Shown here piece by piece: positions 54,474 through 64,000 of a DNA stretch of 64,000 nt. The notes beneath the pieces are model-generated. The model saw only the letters and a program-made list of their open reading frames with translations, did not search any database and had not been told where the DNA came from. Positions within the stretch are counted from its first letter, which is position 1; the number at the start of each line of letters is the position of its first letter. This DNA is from Voacanga thouarsii (lineage: Eukaryota > Streptophyta > Magnoliopsida > Gentianales > Apocynaceae), in contig JANUWF010001491.1 of assembly GCA_026120185.1 (NCBI GenBank), positions 930,001-994,000 of the forward strand, in the 5' to 3' direction. The position numbers and the translations under genes are program-made.

Positions 54474-55906
54474 TGTTGGAATGTATGCCCTCTTAGATTA
54501 GGTTTCTGATGTAAAAAATCGAATGTTTTAATAAAAGAATTTATTTTTAGAAATTATTTGTGAATTTATAATTTTATTTGTGCACAATTATGTTTGGAAA
54601 AGACCCATTGTGTTTAGGTAAGTGGTCCATGTGAATGGAGGTGTTTCACAGTAAAGTATGGATCACGGGTTACTTAACACATAAACTTTTGTTCTTAACC
54701 GATTGATGAGAATGGGAATCTCATATGTCTAGGTTATTATGCTGTGAATTATAAATGGGAAATGGTTTACCTTTAGCTAGTGAGTAGTCCTCTCACCTCA
54801 TGACATAAGCATATTTCGAATATGTAGAACAAGACCTGTAGTAGTGGTTTCTAAAAGTACTATATGGTAGAAACCTAAACTACTACCACTATAGCGTGGA
54901 CTAGTACTCTACGACTTGAGTATGAGTTGGTGGTCTGACGAAGATGGAAGCATATGCTTTGATATGCTATAGTTGAGGTTCTATCGTAGGGCCAATATAC
55001 TTGCATGTTGGATATGTGTGACTAGTTAGTTAAGACAAACTTGTACAAGATAGTTTCTATACTATATCACCCCTTGTGGTTGTCTGAATGATTTAAATAT
55101 CTGGGGCCCTGGGAAACAAGACTTGGATGGTTGCTTTAAGGTAGCTCCCTTAGAAAGCGGAAACAATCCAGGAAGTCGTGGATCATTGGACTAGAGGCCT
55201 AAGGATGGTAGATGTCATTTAGAGAGGTGTTAGTACACTTCTTCCTCTCTAAATGTACGACGATGTATAGAGAGGTGTTTTAGTCATTACACCTGTAGGT
55301 GAGAAACTTTGCTAACGCAACACTGTCCTTGGGGTTAATATTTCTTTATGGTGTTATCAGGAAATATTTAAAATGTAAAATGCATCTATTTATATGGTAA
55401 GGGTATTTTGGTTATTTTAGTAGCCAAGACAGTGTGTCTTTTGGTCTCTAGTATAGACCGTGAGTCTTAATTAAATACGGGCTAAGGAATTGATCTTAAA
55501 TTAAATGGAATTTATTTTATTTAAGTAGCCTGATTTAATTATTGGGTTAGAATAAAATAAAGGTCTATGGAGAGAGAAAGAATTAATTAAATTAGTTTAG
55601 TGGGTTAATTAATTATTCAGGACTTTGGCCCAGTTTGAATAATTAAATATTAACTTGGGACTAAACTAACATAGGCTTATTAATTGGACTAGTTTATTTG
55701 GGATGTTAAATTAATTATTAATTAGGCCATTAGGTTAGTTCTAATTAGAATAATTAATTAAGCCCAAAAGGTTAAACTAAGAGTCCAATGGCCCAGTCCA
55801 GTTTAACCTAGGGTTTTATTTAGGTTAAGCAGGAGGATTGGAAACAACGTCGTTGTTACAAAACACACACTCTAAGAGACGGCTTCCTCTCTGTGAAAGG
55901 CCATGC

Positions 55907-55907
<1 letters not shown>

Positions 55908-55966
<59 letters not shown>
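55908..55966 (+). repeat. (CT)n microsatellite
   Basis: About 29 CT units in a solo LTR-A, upstream of the LTR-A exon. A pyrimidine run of this sort is often found near plant transcription starts. Confidence 0.97.
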
Positions 55967-55967
<1 letters not shown>

Positions 55968-56019
55968 GAAAAATTCCCAAGCCTGTTAGTTGTTTACCAA
56001 ACGGTAGTTAGGAAAGCCA

Positions 56020-56166
56020 TATATTGGAAGACCGAGAGTTCGGCGTTTACATACATGCAAAGCCGGAGTAGGAGGCTTGCAGGAATCGTACCAGAGGCTT
56101 CTACCAGCACACCTACCCCGGTTGCGCTCGTTCTAGTCCAACCACATTTGAGAACCAGAAGGAGTG
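56020..56166 (+). CDS. LTR-A exon, copy 5 (open, with donor)
   Basis: The open frame reads AIYWKTESSAFTYMQSRSRR, then LAGIVPEASTSTPTPVALVL and VQPHLRTRRSG. The end GGAGTG is followed by GTAAAA (56167-56168), donor-like, in codon phase 1. The only ATG near the core is MQSRSRRL at 56055-56057; the frame is open upstream through the (CT)n run. The SRRLAG and PEAST cores match copies at 11793 and 40267. Function unknown. Confidence 0.55.
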
Positions 56167-56332
56167 GTAAAAATTTTAAAACCTCATGATTTGAACAAGG
56201 CGCAACCGGCACCGGCTGCGGCAGTTGGAGCCGGCGCCAGCCCTGTCTTGGAATCCTTTGTTGTGTTTTTTCCAATTTTTTTATGTTTGCTTCTGCTGCA
56301 TGCCCTGTGTTTTCTCACTTTTTGTGCCTTCA

Positions 56333-57210
56333 CCAGGAGTCTAAGAAGTCAAGTGTCTTAACATGAACCCTTCAATAACAAAGTACAGGGCAAAAAATTC
56401 CTTTCATCATGCAATACCTCATTTGGTTTGGAGTATAGAATTAGTGTCAATTTCCTCCATCTTATAAATTAATTATGGCCCGAATATAATAGTATTTGTA
56501 CCAGGAATCTAATACTCTACATGTGTATCAATAGAAACTATTTCCAATACACAATCACCTTAGCTAAGGATTTCATGAGTAGTAATTCCAACAAGTGGTC
56601 GTGAGATATTCGCCCCTACTATTAGGAGTGGTGAATCCTTTATTGACCCACTCAACTACTTTCGTTGACCTCACATTATACCCAATATCCATCCCATAGG
56701 CAGCCCTCGATTTGGCTCTAGAAATTAGAATCAAAGTACAATACTCAGCAAACAAAGTACCTTGGAGATCTCAAGTCTAAGGATACTTGCATATTTGTTA
56801 TAGTGAGATTCTATCGCTGGCATTGCATAGTCATCCATTTAATTATCTCATAGTCAAGTTATACAATTTACTTGTTCTATTAACAAGCATCTACGTGTTA
56901 ACTTTGAGAATCACAATACTCATGGATGTGAGAACCACAGCCTGATCAAATTATGAAGTTTGACACGTGCTATTCTTAACGCGTTTATGATGTCCTATCT
57001 CATTAATAGTACAACTAGAGATTAATTAAGTACAAATACTATATAATATAGTAGGAATCTCATGATCTCTATCATGATTTCCATAACATAGTATTGTACT
57101 AGGGATCTTTATCTAATAGTTATTTTACATGAAATTAAAGACTACAAATTGAATGATAAATAATGTCTTTATTATATACAAGTGATTGCCTCTAGGTCAC
57201 AACACTAGCA
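56333..57210 (-). repeat. LTR-B of Copia-M, 5' half of the 5' LTR
   Basis: The LTR starts at TGCTAGTGTTGTGACC (57210, minus strand). It matches 42600-43489 of the 3' LTR. Beyond it the sequence changes at once to the plus-strand gag of Copia-P. Confidence 0.88.
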
Positions 57211-57215
57211 AGTTG

Positions 57216-57924
57216 CACTAAGGAAGTGCGAGAGGCTAAGAGGGTATGGAAAAAGGTCGACGAGATGACTCGTTGCTACATGTTGGCATCTATGTCTAAT
57301 GTGCTCCAGTTTAAACATAAACACATGGCCACTGCTTATGACATTTGCATGTCATTAGATGGCAGAGAGATCATCAGTCAGAAAATATATGCTTAAGATG
57401 ATTGCTTCTTTTGAGGAAACAGAAATCTTAGGGCCTACGATTGACCCAAAGAGCCAAGTGGATATAGTTCTCGAATCTCTACTGGCCTCTTTCACTCAGT
57501 TCAAGATGAATTACAGTATAAACAAGTTAAACATGAGTTTAATAGACTTAATGAAAGAGCTCTAGATGGCACAGAATGTCATGAAGACACAACCTAAGGC
57601 TATGATAGCTAAGGCATCTTCTTCTAAAACTGGGCCCAAGCTTAGAAAGTTCATGAAGAAGCAAGAAAGCGTAGAAACTCATCCCAAGTCCCAGCCCAAC
57701 AAGCACAACGGCAAGTGCTTCAAATGTGGGAAGAAAGGACACTAGAAAAATGAGTATCCAGATCTTCAAACTAAGAAAAATTCTACAGATAATTTTTACT
57801 ATCTAGTGTCTATATCAATAGTTAGATCAACTTCTACTTGGATTGTTGATTCTCGAGCCACTGAACATATTTGCAACACCTTGTAGAGGTTTAAGAAGAT
57901 AAGAAAACTCTAGAAAAGAGAATA
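57216..57924 (+). pseudogene. Copia-P gag and protease start
   Basis: The reading starts mid-gene as TKEVREAKRVWKKVDEMTRC, then YMLASMSNVLQFKHKHMATA. After a frame change come VDIVLESLLASFTQFKMNYS and LIDLMKELQMAQNVMKTQ (57450-57580). The knuckle CFKCGKKGH (57718-57744) is followed by a stop where the next residue should be, and its last cysteine is tyrosine. Protease begins STWIVDSRATEHICN near 57835 (D-S-R for D-S-G). The LTR-B copy cuts it at 57925. Confidence 0.85.
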
Positions 57925-59637
57925 TTTTAGTGTTATTCCTTAGAGGTAAGTGCATGTTTTCTATATATTGTGCATTATTAATAACATACGGCATTCTTTA
58001 TCTTTTAGTTTGTTTTATTTATACTTTCAGATAAAATAACTATTAGATAAAGTCTCGAATGCAACATAGTGTCAATAAAATTATAACGGAGATCATGATG
58101 TGGGGTTCCTACTACACTGGATAGTGTACTTAAATCATTCATAGTCATTGTATTAATGAGATAGGACATCATTAATAAGTTAAGACTAGCACGTGTTATA
58201 CATCCTGATTTGATCAGGCAGTAACTCTTACATCCATGAGTAATGCACTACTCAAAGTTAACACGTGGATACTTGTTACTTGAACAAGTACATATGATGA
58301 CCTAGCTACGAGATAATCATTTGGATAACTATTTAGTGTCAGTGATAGAATCTCATCATAGCAAATGTGTAAGTATCTTTAGATTGAAGATCCCCAAGAT
58401 ACTTTATTTGCTAAGTGTTGAACATTAACTCCAACCTTTAAAGTCTTGACAAGACTATCTATGGGATAGATATTGTGTACAACATGAAGCAAATGAAAAA
58501 AGTTGAGAGGATCAATAAAGAAATCACTACTCTTAATAGTTACGGCCACTTGTAAGAATTGCTACTCGAAAAGTCCTTATCAAGGTGACTGTATACCAAA
58601 ATAGTTTCAATTGATACATATGATGAGCAGTGGATTCCTAGAACAAGTACTAAAAAATTTGGGCCAGAATTAATTTATTACTTTAGAAGGAGTAGGCACT
58701 AATTCCATACTCCAAACCGAATGAGATATTGTATGGTAAAAAGAGTTTATTACATTATTGTTTGATATTGAAAGGTTTATGTTAAGCAACATGACTTTCT
58801 GGACTTTTTGGTGGTTATGATGTATTGCTAGATACCGGTCATGATCTACTAAATATGGATTTATTAACTAAAGAATTAATAAATCAATCCTTATTAGAAT
58901 TAATAAGTTAATTCTAAAATTATTAAGGATTATTAATCTTAAAGACATTTAGATTAATTCATATTTGCTACCAATAGACTGAAAAACCTAATAGGTCATA
59001 CATAATATAGAATTGAGTGCTCAAGATGTTATTCGATAACATTACAGAGTTGATTGAGAAAAGAAAAAGTTATTGTGGTCAAATTATAATTAGTTATAAT
59101 TTGCGGCCTATATTGTAATTAACTATAATTGTTATAATTATTAGTAATTAAGAATCCATATAGATAATGGATTTTGATTACCAAATAGAAACGGGAGATA
59201 TATGATTATATATTTTTTCATGGGATTATGATTAAAAAATTACAGACATACACAGAGGTTTTATTTTTTGGAAAAATCGGAAACTCCTTCTGTGTTCTTC
59301 TTCTTCTAAAACACTGAGAAACTTAGTTGCCAGTTGAATTTTTCTAGCACAAAATTTCTGGCAATTCTTCAACATGATTCTCATATGGATTTTGTCGGAG
59401 ACAATCCTATACTAGGATTGTGGTGTTTTGACGGAACAACGGAGAAGACGTTCTCTGTGTTTGCTTGATCCCGCCTAAGAGAACACAAATTGAAGAAGAA
59501 TTTTGTTTCATAGAGGCACACTGAAGGTAGAATTTCTTTACTATTTTAATTCCTGTTAATGCATAAACGTGATCCTAGGAGTGGAATTCTAGTTTCTTCC
59601 ACTGTGTAATTATGTTTTACATGGAGAATTCCTAACA
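57925..59637 (+). repeat. LTR-B copy inside Copia-P protease
   Basis: It starts TTTTAGTGTTATTCC (decayed TGTTAG) and ends ...GAATTCCTAACA, 1713 bases. Protease sequence continues beyond it. The flanks GAATA and ACTTG do not match, so a simple insertion cannot be confirmed. It has the same family as the Copia-P 3' LTR. Confidence 0.8.
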
Positions 59638-60720
59638 ACTTGGACTACGCATGGGAAATGGAGCACAAGTGTGCGCTCCAGCAGTGGGAGAGCTAGAACT
59701 TCACTTTAATTGTAATAGAATAGTTATTTTGAAGGATATTTTATGACTACCTTGCTATAGACAGACTTTGATTTCAGTTGCGAAACTAATAAATCATGGT
59801 TATTCTATTTCTTTCCATTCTGGTATTACTATCAGCAGAAAAGAAAAAGTTTTGTATACTGGGCTCATGTATAGAAATCTATTCTTCATCAATCCTATTA
59901 ATAATCAATTAAACATAATTCAAAGTAAACCATTAAGTAAGAAGAGAAAGACCAATGTTAATGACTCATATCTTTGACATCTAAGGTTAGGTCACATTAA
60001 CTCAACCAGGATTCAGAGGTTAATCAATGATGGGCTTTTGAGCTAATTAAGATTAGAAAGTTAGCCTTAGTGTGAATCTTGCCTTAGAGGAAAGATGGCT
60101 AAAAGGTCTTTTGCCTAAAATGTAGATATAACTAAGGAGATATTGAGCATTGTTCACTGTGATGTGTATGGTCCATTGTCAACACTAGCAAGTGGAGGGT
60201 TTGAGTACTTTATTACTTTCACAGATGATTGTACAATATATGGTTATGTTTACCTGATGAGGCATAAATCTAACTTATTTGAAAAGTTCAAAGAGTTTAA
60301 GGTTAAAGTGGAGCGTCGAACAGATAATCAGATGAAGACCTTAAGATCGGATCGTAAAGGAGAGCACATTCTCGGTGAATTTAAGGATTATATGGTATAT
60401 CATGGGATAGTATCCTAGTTCTCTACGGCAAGGACCGCCCCAACAGAATAGATTAGCTAAGAGAATGAGTAGGACATTAATGGAAATGGTCTAGAGCAGG
60501 ATGTCTCATGCTATTCTTCTTATTTCTTTTTGGAGATGTGACCTTGAGATAGTAGCATATATTCTGAATTCTGTGCCTTCTAAGGTAGCACCTAGGACAC
60601 TTTATGAGATGTGGACTAGGTGTAATCTATATCTGAACCATCTCAAGATACGGGGCTATCTAGCTTATTTACTGATAAAGGGAGATAAGGTAGAACCAAG
60701 ATCAGAATAATGTTATTTTG
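59638..60720 (+). pseudogene. Copia-P protease end and integrase
   Basis: The protease end reads RMGNGAQVCAPAVGELEL near 59650-59705, then LISVAKLINHGYSISFHS near 59773. The integrase finger is at 59980-60100 (HLRLGHINSTRIQRL and CESCLRGKMAKRSF). The core is open at 60143-60418 with VHCDVYGPLST (first Asp), ITFTDDCTIYGYVYL and SDRKGEHILGEFKDYM (second Asp). The PQQNR-type motif near 60430-60460 is changed; the Glu position falls in a broken stretch (LAKRMS). The C-terminal KVAPRTLYEMWTRCNLYLNH piece is at 60580-60640. Several stops are present. Confidence 0.88.
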
Positions 60721-61850
60721 TTGAGTATCCAAAAAGAACAAAGTGGGGTTACTTTTATCATCCCAAGGAGTAGAAAGTAATGGTAAGTACAAAATTCTAG
60801 ATACTTGGATGATGATCAAAGTACATCGACGAAAGATTCAACTACGATAACAACTCGAGGAGAAGTTATCTTTTGAATCAACTTTGTCAAATCCGATTGT
60901 GGAATAAGAAAAGGCACAACCTCAGGAACTTAGGGAGCTTCATTGTGGTAGGAGGGAATCTTGGGTTCCAAAAAGATGTATTGTAGAGGTTTTTGACCTT
61001 ATTTCCTACCATCAGGAACATGACGCACTAGATACGAGGAGGATATTGGTGATCCCTATGCAGACCTATGACATTAAGCAATAAAAACTAAGATTAAGTC
61101 TATGTAATTCAATCAGGCTTGGGATCTTATAGCTTCACATGAAGGAATAAAACTCATTGGTTATATGTAGGTACACAAGAGGAAAAGAGATGCAAATGGG
61201 AAGGTTAAAACCTTCAATGCTAGGCATGTGGTTAAAAAGTATACTCAGAAAGAGAGTATCGATTATGAAGAAACTTTTTCCCCTATAGCTACGCTTAAGT
61301 CTATCCATATCCTTTTTACCATCTTATGTAATTATGACCATAAGATTTGACAAATGGATATTAAGACATCTTTTCTTAATAACCATCTTAGTAAAGACAT
61401 CTATATGGCCCAACCGGAGGACTTTATTACTAATGGCAAGGAACATATGGTTTGTCAACTTAAGAAGTCCATTTATAGACCTAAGAAGGCAATGAGAGCA
61501 TGGAAAATTTGCTTTGATAACATTGTAAAGTCTTATGGTTTTACTTAAAATGAGGACGAAGTATATGTGTATAGGAAACTTGAAGGCATTAATGTGATTT
61601 TTCTTGTGCTGTATGTGAATAACATTGTACTCATTAAGAATAATGTAGGACATTGTCATCTACTAAGGTTTGGTTATATAGTCAATTCAGTATGAAGGAC
61701 TTGTGAGAAGCCAGTTATATTTTTTGCACTAAGCTTGTTAGAAATAGGAAGTAGAGATTGTTTAGCTTATCCCAAGCCACAAACGCTGAGAATATGTTAG
61801 CAAAGTTTAGCATGGACTTATACAAGGGAGCACTAATCCCTTACTGACAT
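60721..61850 (+). pseudogene. Copia-P linker and reverse transcriptase
   Basis: The linker is poorly preserved (60721-61080). RT begins near 61110 with HEGIKLIG-type sequence, then VHKRKRDANGKVKTFNARHV near 61168-61230 and SIDYEETFSPIATLKSIHIL near 61257-61315. MDIKTSFLNNHLSKDIYMAQ at 61354 and KSIYRPKKAMRAWKICFDNI follow. The catalytic box reads LYVNNIVLI near 61609-61635: both aspartates of YVDD are asparagine. Stops fall near 61348 and 61546. Confidence 0.87.
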
Positions 61851-62568
61851 GGGTTGTTTCTTTCTTCAAAAGTTTGTCCTATGTCTCAAGAAGAAAAAGA
61901 CAAAATGAGTAGGATTCCTTATGCTTCGGCTATGGGAAGTCTTATGTACACTATATTGTGTGCTAGGCCAGATATCTGTTTTACTATAGTCTTAGTTAGT
62001 AGATATAAGTCAAATCCTGAGAAGAATTATTGGCAAGTTGTAAAGAATATTCTCAAGTACTTCACGGAAACGAGAGATTATACATAGGTTTACAGGGCCG
62101 ATAACTTGGTTCCTATAAAATACACAGACTCAGACTACCTGGCAAATAAGGATGAGAGAAAATTCTCTAGTGGATATATCTTCACCTTATCTGGATGAGC
62201 TATGTTATGGAGGAGTATTAAGCACTCTTGCATTGCTTACTAAATCATGGAAGTTGAGTATGTGGTAGCTTCGAAAGCATTCAAAGAAGCAATCTGGTTC
62301 CGGAAGTTCCTCACAAAACTTAAAGTTATGTCACAGATAGATAAGCCAATTGTGTTGAATTGTGACAACATAGATGCGGTCTCACAATCTAAAAAATTAA
62401 GGAACCACAAGAAGGGAAAACATATAAAGAGGAAGTACCATCTGGTCTTGGAATTTTTTCAGAGATAAGAAGTTATGGTAGAATAGATTGCTTAGGAGAA
62501 TAGTCTTGCTGATCCATTTACCAAGCATTTGGCTAAAAGAGTCTTCAAAAAGCACTTAGACGCCATAG
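61851..62568 (+). pseudogene. Copia-P RNase H
   Basis: An open stretch at 61854-62087 holds CPMSQEEKDKMSRIPYASAM then GSLMYTILCARPDICFTIVL and NYWQVVKNILKYF. It is very like the Copia-N copy. Next come YTDSDYLANKDERKFSSGYI-type residues near 62119-62180 and MEVEYVVASKAFKEAIWFRK at 62247. CDNIDAVSQSKKLRNHKK and KHIKRKYHLVLEFFQ end the domain near 62460. DPFTKHLAKRVFKKHLDAI (near 62510-62565) runs straight into the LTR. Stops near 62085, 62199, 62241 and 62467. Confidence 0.88.
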
Positions 62569-64000
62569 TGTTAGTGGTATGGCCTAGAAGCAATCACATG
62601 TGTTATGCATATTTTCCATTATTAACAAAATAAGACATTCTTTATCTTTTAGCTTATTTTATTTATACTTTCATGTGTATATAACTATCAGATAAAGTCC
62701 CAAGTGTAACACTATATTAAGAAAATCATGGTAGAGATCATGATGTTAGGTTCCTACTACACTAGATAGTATTCGTACTTAAATTATTTATAGTCATAGT
62801 TTTAATAAAATGGGACATCACTAATACGCTAAGACTACCATGTATTCTACTTCCTAGTTTGATTAGGCGGTGGTTCTCACATCCGTGAATATAGTGATAC
62901 TCAAAGTTAACACGTGAATGCTTATTACCTGAACAAGTACATTAGATGACCTAACTATGAGATATTTCCATGGATAACTATTTAGTGAAAGTGATAGAAT
63001 CTCATCATAGAAAATATGCAACTATCCTTAGACTTGAGATCTCCAAGGTACTTTATTTTGCTAAGTGGTGGACTTTGATTCCAATCTTTGGAGTCCTGAC
63101 GTGACCGCCTATGGGATAGATATTGTGTACAACATAAAGCAAATGTAAGTAGTTGAAGGTATCAATAATAGATTCACCACTCCTAATAGTATAAGCGAAT
63201 ATCTCACCATCACTTGTAGGATTCACTACTCGAGAAGTTCTTAGCCAAAGCGATTTTATATTGGAAATGGTTCCAATTGATACATATGATCAGTAGTGGA
63301 TTCTGTGAACAACTACTAAAATGTTCGAGCTAAAATTAATTTATTATTTTGGAAGGAGTTGATACTAATTCCGTACTCCTAACCGATTGAGATATTGTAT
63401 TGTGAAAGGAGTTTATTGCACTCTTATTTGCTATTGAAAAGTTCATGTCAAGCCACTTGACTTTCTGGACTTTTGGTTGGTCATGATGTGTTGCTAGTCA
63501 CCGCTCATGATTTGCTGAATATGGATTTATTTATTAGAGAATTAATAAATCAATAATTTTTAGAATTAATAAGTTAAATCTAAAAGTATTAAGGATTATT
63601 AATCTTAAAGATGTTTAGATTAATTTATAATAGACCGAAAAATCGAATAGGCCACACATAATGGAGGATTGAGTGCTCAAGATGTTATTTGATAACATTA
63701 CTTGGTTGATTGTGAAAATGAAGTTGTGGTCAATTTATAATTAATTATAATTTGTGGTTTATATTGTAATTACCAATAATCATAATAATAATTTGTAATT
63801 AAGAGTAGGATTCTAGTTAGAAAAGATATACCGAGGATATATATAATTATATATAAAATCCGTGGGTATTAGGATTTGTGAATTTAGATAGAGATTAGTA
63901 TTATTATTTTTTAATTTTATTTTTTTTGGAAACACTGTGAGCTCCCTCTATCTTCTTCTTCTTCTAAAAAATCATAGAAAACCCTAGCCGCCAGAATTAG
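62569..64000 (+). repeat. LTR-B, 3' LTR of Copia-P (runs off the window)
   Basis: It starts TGTTAGTGGTATGGCC and aligns with 57925-59637 and, inverted, with the Copia-M LTRs. By comparison about 250-300 bases remain beyond base 64000. There is no polypurine tract before it; pol codons run into it directly. Confidence 0.88.

Larger units (their letters stand above)
54474..56332 (+). mobile_element. Solo LTR-A in the 5' LTR of Copia-M
   Basis: It starts TGTTGGAATGTATGCCC and ends ...TTTGTGCCTTCA. The uncut sister LTR at 42590-42600 (CCACCCAAGATTC) reads through this point and gives CCAAG as the target. The flanks ACAAT and CCAGG are decayed copies of it. Length is 1859 bases. It carries a long (CT)n run (55908-55966), an LTR-A exon, and near the end a GC-rich CCGGCACCGGCTGCGG block absent from the other LTR-A copies. 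Confidence 0.88.
39736..57210 (-). mobile_element. Copia-M: minus-strand Ty1/copia element with three nested insertions
   Basis: On the minus strand the order is 5' LTR-B (57210 to 53643), primer-binding site, leader, gag, protease, integrase, RT, RNase H, polypurine tract and 3' LTR-B (43489 to 39736). Three later insertions sit in it: a solo LTR-A in the 5' LTR (54474-56332), Gypsy-D in the leader (49091-53371) and a solo LTR-A in the 3' LTR (39999-42021). Without them the element would be about 9.3 kb. The flanks TTCGG and AGTTG do not match, so the outer target duplication is not confirmed. Confidence 0.82.
57211..64000 (+). mobile_element. Copia-P: plus-strand Ty1/copia element, right end outside the window
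   Basis: A gag fragment (57216-57924), an LTR-B copy (57925-59637), protease-integrase, RT and RNase H (59638-62568), and a 3' LTR-B (62569 onward) follow each other. The 5' LTR and gag start are missing; Copia-M's 5' LTR abuts mid-gag. The gag zinc knuckle and the pol motifs fit the Tork/Tnt1-like group. Every gene is broken. Confidence 0.85.

Noticed and set aside
55908..55966. CRISPR-like or satellite array
   Set aside because: It is a plain (CT)n run with no spacers; no CRISPR or satellite array was seen anywhere in the window.
39731..57215. Target duplication for Copia-M
   Set aside because: TTCGG and AGTTG do not match; the element is called from LTRs, primer site, polypurine tract and gene order only.

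Overview
The window looks like heterochromatic DNA from a plant, most likely a eudicot. It is AT-rich and I find no cellular gene in it. Almost every base that can be assigned belongs to LTR retrotransposons: Ty1/copia, including a Sirevirus with an envelope-like region, and Ty3/gypsy. All their genes are broken by stops and frameshifts. The primer-binding sites that can be read resemble the plant initiator tRNA-Met type (TGGTATCAGAGC). I label the LTR families LTR-S (Sirevirus), LTR-A (copia, about 1.9 kb, TGTTGG start), LTR-B (copia, about 1.7 kb, TGTTAG start), LTR-C (gypsy, 3.8-3.9 kb), LTR-D (gypsy, 0.9-1.0 kb) and LTR-E (gypsy, 4.3 kb).

Layout from left to right. 1-8750: the 3' part of a Sirevirus (gag, pol, envelope-like region, polypurine tract, LTR) on the plus strand. 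8751-9522: unassigned. 9523-16690: a minus-strand copia element (Copia-N). Its 3' LTR-A is split by an opposite-facing solo LTR-A (10141-11995), and its reverse transcriptase is split by a solo LTR-D (14730-15770). 16700-17826: a truncated LTR-C. 17827-18755: a plus-strand copia gag-protease fragment (Copia-F). 18756-35488: a whole gypsy element (Gypsy-C) with 3.8 and 3.9 kb LTRs, itself carrying a solo LTR-E at 24526-28810. 35489-36536: a truncated LTR-B. 36537-39635: the leader and 5' LTR-A of a minus-strand element (Copia-H). 39736-57210: a minus-strand copia element (Copia-M) holding three nested insertions: a solo LTR-A in each LTR, and a complete non-autonomous gypsy element (Gypsy-D, 49091-53371) in its leader. 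57211-64000: a plus-strand copia element (Copia-P), cut by an LTR-B copy and running off the right edge.

Four nested insertions carry exact 5-bp target-site duplications or duplications with one mismatch. Another two resolve by comparison with uninterrupted copies or by LTR alignment alone, so much of the insertion order can be reconstructed. No element looks able to move by itself.

The most unusual signal is a short protein-coding exon inside LTR-A. Five diverged copies encode a related peptide (core SRRLAG...PEAS...), and four of the five end at a GT splice donor in the same codon phase. Copia-M separately shows a tiny ATG exon with a strong phase-1 donor about 0.7 kb before gag. Together these suggest that some of these copia elements express a spliced first exon. 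Other points of interest are an array of RNA-like hairpins kept in both LTR-C copies, an unrecognised acidic reading frame at the gag position of Gypsy-C, a perfect 16-bp inverted repeat in the Copia-H leader, and a tRNA-like pol III promoter sequence inside LTR-E.
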